Assembly (NCBI GenBank): GCA_049317725.1
Contig: JBMOHS010000071.1
Location: 1-19,026 of the forward strand
DNA from: CAIOZW01 sp049317725
GTDB taxonomy: Bacteria > Acidobacteriota > Blastocatellia > RBC074
Length of the DNA stretch: 19,026 nucleotides
Reading direction: 5' to 3'
In this document: piece by piece, positions 16,533-19,026 of the stretch
Layout of the letters: every line of letters starts with the position of its first letter
Numbering within the stretch: the stretch's first letter is position 1
Notes under the pieces: model-generated
The model's input: the letters and a program-made list of their open reading frames with translations, nothing else
Database searches by the model: none
What the model was told of the DNA's origin: nothing
Made by a program: the position numbers and the translations under genes

Positions 16533-16562
16533 AATATACCGTAACTGGTAGAGCCCACGCAA
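16533..16562 (-). promoter_or_regulatory. Possible leftward promoter upstream of the HU gene
   Basis: On the minus strand TTGCGT (16562-16557), an 18-bp spacer and TATATT (16538-16533). The -10 is good but the -35 only partial. If used, the HU leader would be about 340 nt, which is long. Confidence 0.3.
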
Positions 16563-16600
16563 GAACAATTTCTGATTCCCAGTGTCGAAAGATACGGACT

Positions 16601-16639
16601 AATAAGGGTTTTATGAGGTCGACGCCCAAAAGCCCTATT
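16601..16639. repeat. Imperfect inverted repeat in the intergenic stretch
   Basis: AATAAGGGTTTT (16601-16612) and AAAAGCCCTATT (16628-16639) are inverted copies apart from one shifted base, separated by 15 nt that include GTCGAC. It may be a regulatory site or hairpin; no function can be assigned. Confidence 0.35.
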
Positions 16640-16800
16640 TGACAGCCCTTTTCCTCTCTCTTTTTTGAGCTATTGGAAGCAGCATGGACGATGGAAGAGG
16701 ATTGCCAAACTGATCCATTTTGGGTAGATTCTCCCGTTACCACGAAGAGGCCGCGAATCAACGCTATTCGCGCTTGCGGAAAACTCATGGTTCGATCAAG

Positions 16801-16807
16801 AAGGAGG
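16801..16807 (+). promoter_or_regulatory. Shine-Dalgarno site deciding the TTG start of the LysW-like gene
   Basis: AAGGAGG, a full-strength site, lies exactly 6 nt before TTG 16814. No ATG stands at usable spacing, and the upstream in-frame ATGs lack such a site and would add non-conserved residues ahead of the zinc ribbon. Confidence 0.75.
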
Positions 16808-16813
16808 ACATTC

Positions 16814-16996
16814 TTGCCGATTGCCATCTGCCCGGAATGTGAAATGGAGATCCACGTTGATGAAGACCTCGACAAGGGCGATCTGCTCAACTGTGAGGAA
16901 TGCGATGCCACCCTCGAGGTGGTTGGGCTTGATCCCGTGGAACTCGATCTCGCCAGTGAAGAAGAGCCCGATGACGATGATGATGACGACTATTGA
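16814..16996 (+). CDS. LysW-like zinc-ribbon protein with poly-Asp tail
   Basis: Very small acidic protein of 60 aa. CPEC (6-9) and CEEC (27-30) form a zinc ribbon, followed by ATLEVVGLDPVEL (32-44), nearly the LysW/ArgW core. LysW carries the amino-protected intermediate in lysine or arginine biosynthesis, attached to the C-terminal Glu of a conserved EDWGE end. Here that end is missing; the protein finishes EEEP, seven Asp and Tyr, so the usual attachment residue is not last. It may be a divergent carrier, a carrier of something else, or a structural zinc ribbon. Translation starts at TTG, chosen for the AAGGAGG 6 nt upstream. No LysX, LysZ or related synthesis gene lies in the window. Its stop overlaps that of the convergent VWFA gene by 7 nt. 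Confidence 0.78.
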   Translation: MPIAICPECEMEIHVDEDLDKGDLLNCEECDATLEVVGLDPVELDLASEEEPDDDDDDDY

Positions 16997-17988
16997 CCCC
17001 GCGGACGGGAGGACTCCTCAACGGCTCTTCCCGAAGGCGCTTGGTAGCCTTGGCGGCTGATCCGCACGCGTACGCCGGGGCGGGTGGTGCGAACGGTGAG
17101 CGGATGGAACTGGCCGTCAGTTCGCTCGACATAGAAGGCGATTGCGTAACTGGAGCGGATCTCCTCAGCCAAGGCTTGAAAGACTGGCTGGAAATTGCTT
17201 GTATCAGCAGTAAAATCACTCCCGCCAGTGTGGTGGACCAGACGGGTGGCGTCGAGTGGCGTCAGGACCCGGCCCCCGCGCTGTGTGGGTGAGAGCATGT
17301 ACGAGGGGAGCGTAATCGAATAGACGGTAACGCCAGCGGCGATGGCCCGTTTGACCATCTCGCGCCGATCGACCACACTCGCCGAGTCGAAGCCATCGCT
17401 GATGACGACAATCGCTCGCCGCAGCGGAATTCCGCGAAGAGATCGGGGGGCCTCCCGATCCAGCAACTGCACCGCACGATCGATCGCGTCGTAGAGGCGG
17501 GTCGAGCCCTCGAACCGGACGACCTTCCCGAGTGCCTTGGCGAGCTTGCCCGCGTCCCGGGTGAAGCGTTGTCGAATCTTGACTTCGTGGTTGAAGGTCA
17601 GCGCGGCAAAGACCGAATCGCCCTTCATCAGCTCGACAAATTTGAGTGCTGCCTCGCGCAACGTGACCGTCTCCTCTGGCTTGAGGCTTCCCGAAAGGTC
17701 AAGGGCAATGACGGCGGCGAGGGGGCGCGAGAGTTCCGATTGATTGCTGATCGAAAAAAGATCGAAGGGCCGGCGGACTCCATTCTCGAAGAGTTCAAAC
17801 TCCTCGCGGCGGAGGTCCCGGACGTAGTTGCCTTGGCCATCGATCGCCGTCACATCGAGGGCGACGATGTTGGTCTCCACCCGGACCGTGAGGGAGGGGG
17901 TTGAGCGGGGAGCTGACTGCCCGTTGGCTGAGCGGGAGAGGCCCAACATGAGAAGAAGACAGGCGAGAACGACCGGTAAAGCTCTCAT
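16990..17988 (-). CDS. Secreted VWFA-domain protein (Acidobacteria VWFA-related type)
   Basis: Exported protein of 332 aa, probably periplasmic or surface-associated, with an adhesion-type domain of unknown partner. Residues 1-23 are a signal peptide ending SANGQ. An N-terminal beta region follows (VETNIVALDVTAIDGQGNYV, then DLRREEFELFENGVRR), the pattern of the VWFA-related family that is expanded in Acidobacteriota. The VWA domain (about 89-285) has a complete metal-ion site: DLSGS (Asp97, Ser99, Ser101), Thr163 in GSTRLYDAI and Asp198 in ISDGFD. A C-terminal beta strand region ends in VRISRQGYQAPSG. AGGAGG (18001-18006) lies 12 nt before ATG 17988, somewhat far. It is divergent from the small carboxypeptidase-regulatory-like gene and convergent with the LysW-like gene. 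Confidence 0.88.
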   Translation of the reverse strand: MRALPVVLACLLLMLGLSRSANGQSAPRSTPSLTVRVETNIVALDVTAIDGQGNYVRDLRREEFELFENGVRRPFDLFSISNQSELSRPLAAVIALDLSGSLKPEETVTLREAALKFVELMKGDSVFAALTFNHEVKIRQRFTRDAGKLAKALGKVVRFEGSTRLYDAIDRAVQLLDREAPRSLRGIPLRRAIVVISDGFDSASVVDRREMVKRAIAAGVTVYSITLPSYMLSPTQRGGRVLTPLDATRLVHHTGGSDFTADTSNFQPVFQALAEEIRSSYAIAFYVERTDGQFHPLTVRTTRPGVRVRISRQGYQAPSGRAVEESSRPRGQ

Positions 17989-18137
17989 CGGTTGTTAGTC
18001 CCTCCTCTTCCCGTTGGTAACGCATTGGGGCGCCCTTTGTGGCGACGCTCCGTGACGATCGGTTGGACATCTCCTGTTCCACAAAGAGGTTAATTATGGC
18101 ATATCCCAGTGATCGGCTACACGGCAAAGGAGAGAGA

Positions 18138-18872
18138 ATGTTGACGCAGCGGAAGCGGGAAACTCCCAATCGTTGCCGTTGGGCAGGCATCTCGGCTCGT
18201 TCTGCCTTTTCGTTTGCGGCGTTCATGCTGGCTGGACTGCTCTTCTTCTCTCCCGTGTCAGTTCTGACGCGGGGACAGGATCGTCAGCAGAGCGCCGAGA
18301 CTGGCAGTCTGCGCGGGAGGATCCGCGAGCAGAGAGGAAAGTCGCTCGCCAGGGTCAAGGTCGAGGCCACGCGCCAACCCGGCGCGGATCTCACCGCAGA
18401 ACCTTCCTCTCCCCCTGTGACTCGCACTACCGAGAGTAACACCCAAGGAGAGTTTCTGCTTGGGTCGCTTCCCCCGGGCGATTATGTTCTCTCCTTCTCC
18501 CTGTCTGGTTATCGAACCTTTACCACCCGCCGAGTGACAGTCGCGGCCGGCGAGTCGGTCCGACTGAGCCGGGTCATCGAGCTTGCCCGGGAAGAGGCCC
18601 CGTATGCCGTGATTCGGGGCGCCGTTCTCCACGGCGTTGGCTTCACCATGCCCAATGCCTTGGTCACCCTCGAACGGATCGACGGAGGAGGAAAGTTTCG
18701 CCAGCGAACCATTTCGCGGGACGGCGGGGAGTTTGCCTTCCGCCTGCGTGCAGAGAAAGCCACCTACCGCATCACCGCGAGCTCCCCCGGCTGGAAATCT
18801 GCCACACAGGAGATGGAGATCGAGAACGACGAGGTGCGAAACATCGCCCTTGTCCTCGAACCCCTCCCCTGA
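18138..18872 (+). CDS. Secreted protein with two carboxypeptidase-regulatory-like domains
   Basis: Exported protein of 244 aa with no catalytic motif. A long basic N-terminus leads to a hydrophobic segment (about 22-44, FSFAAFMLAGLLFFSPVSVL), a signal peptide or anchor. The first beta-sandwich (about 57-148) reads GSLRGRIREQRGKSLARVKVEA, then GEFLLGSLPPGDYVLSFSLSGY, the CarboxypepD_reg pattern. The second (about 158-242) reads AVIRGAVLHGVGFTMPNALVTL, then GEFAFRLRAEKATYRITASSPG. Such domains usually serve as binding or spacer modules; the receptor at 27-3455 carries one too. ATG 18138 has AAAGGAG at 18126-18132 with 5-nt spacing, so 33 upstream in-frame codons are not needed. Function unknown. 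Confidence 0.8.
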   Translation: MLTQRKRETPNRCRWAGISARSAFSFAAFMLAGLLFFSPVSVLTRGQDRQQSAETGSLRGRIREQRGKSLARVKVEATRQPGADLTAEPSSPPVTRTTESNTQGEFLLGSLPPGDYVLSFSLSGYRTFTTRRVTVAAGESVRLSRVIELAREEAPYAVIRGAVLHGVGFTMPNALVTLERIDGGGKFRQRTISRDGGEFAFRLRAEKATYRITASSPGWKSATQEMEIENDEVRNIALVLEPLP

Positions 18873-18876
18873 TCCT

Positions 18877-18891
18877 CCTTGCTTGACAAGG
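18877..18891. terminator. Weak hairpin between convergent genes
   Basis: CCTTG (18877-18881) and CAAGG (18887-18891) pair across 5 nt, in the 64-nt gap between the carboxypeptidase-regulatory-like gene and rho. The stem is short and without a U-tract. Confidence 0.2.
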
Positions 18892-18936
18892 CCTGCTCCT
18901 GACGGGCACGAGCTGGCCAGACGGATCTCGACAGCC

Positions 18937-19026
18937 TTACTGGTTCATCGAGGAGAGGAACTCAGCGTTGCTCTTGCTCTTCCCGAGCCGCTCGAGAACC
19001 AACTCCATCTGCTCCACCGGAGAGAG
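18937..19026 (-). CDS. rho: Transcription termination factor Rho, C-terminal fragment (cut by window edge)
   Basis: Only the last 29 codons and the TAA stop are inside the window; the gene continues past its right end. The fragment reads LSPVEQMELVLERLGKSK and ends SNAEFLSSMNQ, matching the conserved Rho C-terminus, where the last helix of the RecA-like ATPase domain precedes a short tail with the SKSNAEFL pattern seen in many non-enteric bacteria. Rho is the hexameric RNA helicase that ends transcription. The call rests on this short but characteristic segment. Confidence 0.8.
   Translation of the reverse strand, partial: LSPVEQMELVLERLGKSKSNAEFLSSMNQ

Larger units (their letters stand above)
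16192..16813. other. 622-nt stretch without a convincing gene between HU and the LysW-like gene
   Basis: The stretch separates two divergently transcribed genes. It is pyrimidine-rich near 16296-16315 and locally AT-richer around 16530-16680. It holds an 18-bp tandem duplication (16334-16369), an imperfect inverted repeat (16601-16639) and a possible leftward promoter (16533-16562). Open frames crossing it on both strands lack start signals or recognisable domains. A small RNA or long 5' leader cannot be excluded. Confidence 0.5.

Noticed and set aside
16639..16667. TTGACA as a -35 box for the LysW-like gene
   Set aside because: The consensus -35 is perfect, but the position 16-18 bp downstream is a run of T without a TATAAT-like hexamer. 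Listed only as part of the intergenic finding.

Overview
The window looks like a chromosomal segment of a high-GC Gram-negative bacterium, most likely an Acidobacteriota member (Blastocatellia-like; inference). The clues are an Oar-type TonB-dependent receptor with an N-terminal carboxypeptidase-regulatory-like domain, a secreted VWFA-related protein of the kind expanded in Acidobacteriota, a LysW-family zinc ribbon, and large secreted proteases with FN3 and PPC domains. No mobile element, phage gene, CRISPR array, rRNA or tRNA was seen. Gene spacing and strong Shine-Dalgarno sites are those of ordinary chromosomal DNA.

Layout. Positions 27-3455 (-): Oar-like TonB-dependent receptor. Positions 3456-3750: divergent control region with two back-to-back sigma70-type promoters whose -35 boxes lie in one 15-bp palindrome. 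Positions 3751-7837 (+): ACS-family MFS transporter, lipoprotein amidohydrolase of the D-aminoacylase type, and DUF457/YdjM-type membrane hydrolase. Positions 7971-11102 (+): secreted subtilisin-like protease with four FN3 domains and a PPC domain, preceded by a nested inverted repeat. Positions 11252-13015 (+): a second ACS-family MFS transporter and a small DUF4345 membrane protein, 15 nt apart. Positions 13103-15711 (-): MerA/Lpd-like flavoprotein disulfide reductase followed 26 nt later by a radical SAM protein. Position 15874-16191 (-): HU-type DNA-binding protein. Positions 16192-16813: gene-free stretch. Positions 16814-16996 (+): tiny LysW-like protein with a TTG start and an unusual poly-Asp tail. 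Positions 16990-17988 (-): VWFA protein. Positions 18138-18872 (+): small secreted carboxypeptidase-regulatory-like protein. Positions 18937-19026 (-): C-terminus of transcription terminator Rho.

How the genes may work together (inference). The receptor, first MFS transporter, lipoprotein hydrolase and perhaps the membrane hydrolase form a plausible outer-membrane to cytoplasm uptake and processing unit for an unknown N-acylated or carboxylate substrate, co-regulated from the shared palindrome. The flavoprotein and radical SAM enzyme form a second two-gene redox unit of unknown product. The most unusual individual items are the shared divergent promoter/operator, the LysW-like protein without the canonical EDWGE end, the flavoprotein/radical SAM pair, and the large nested hairpin ahead of the protease.
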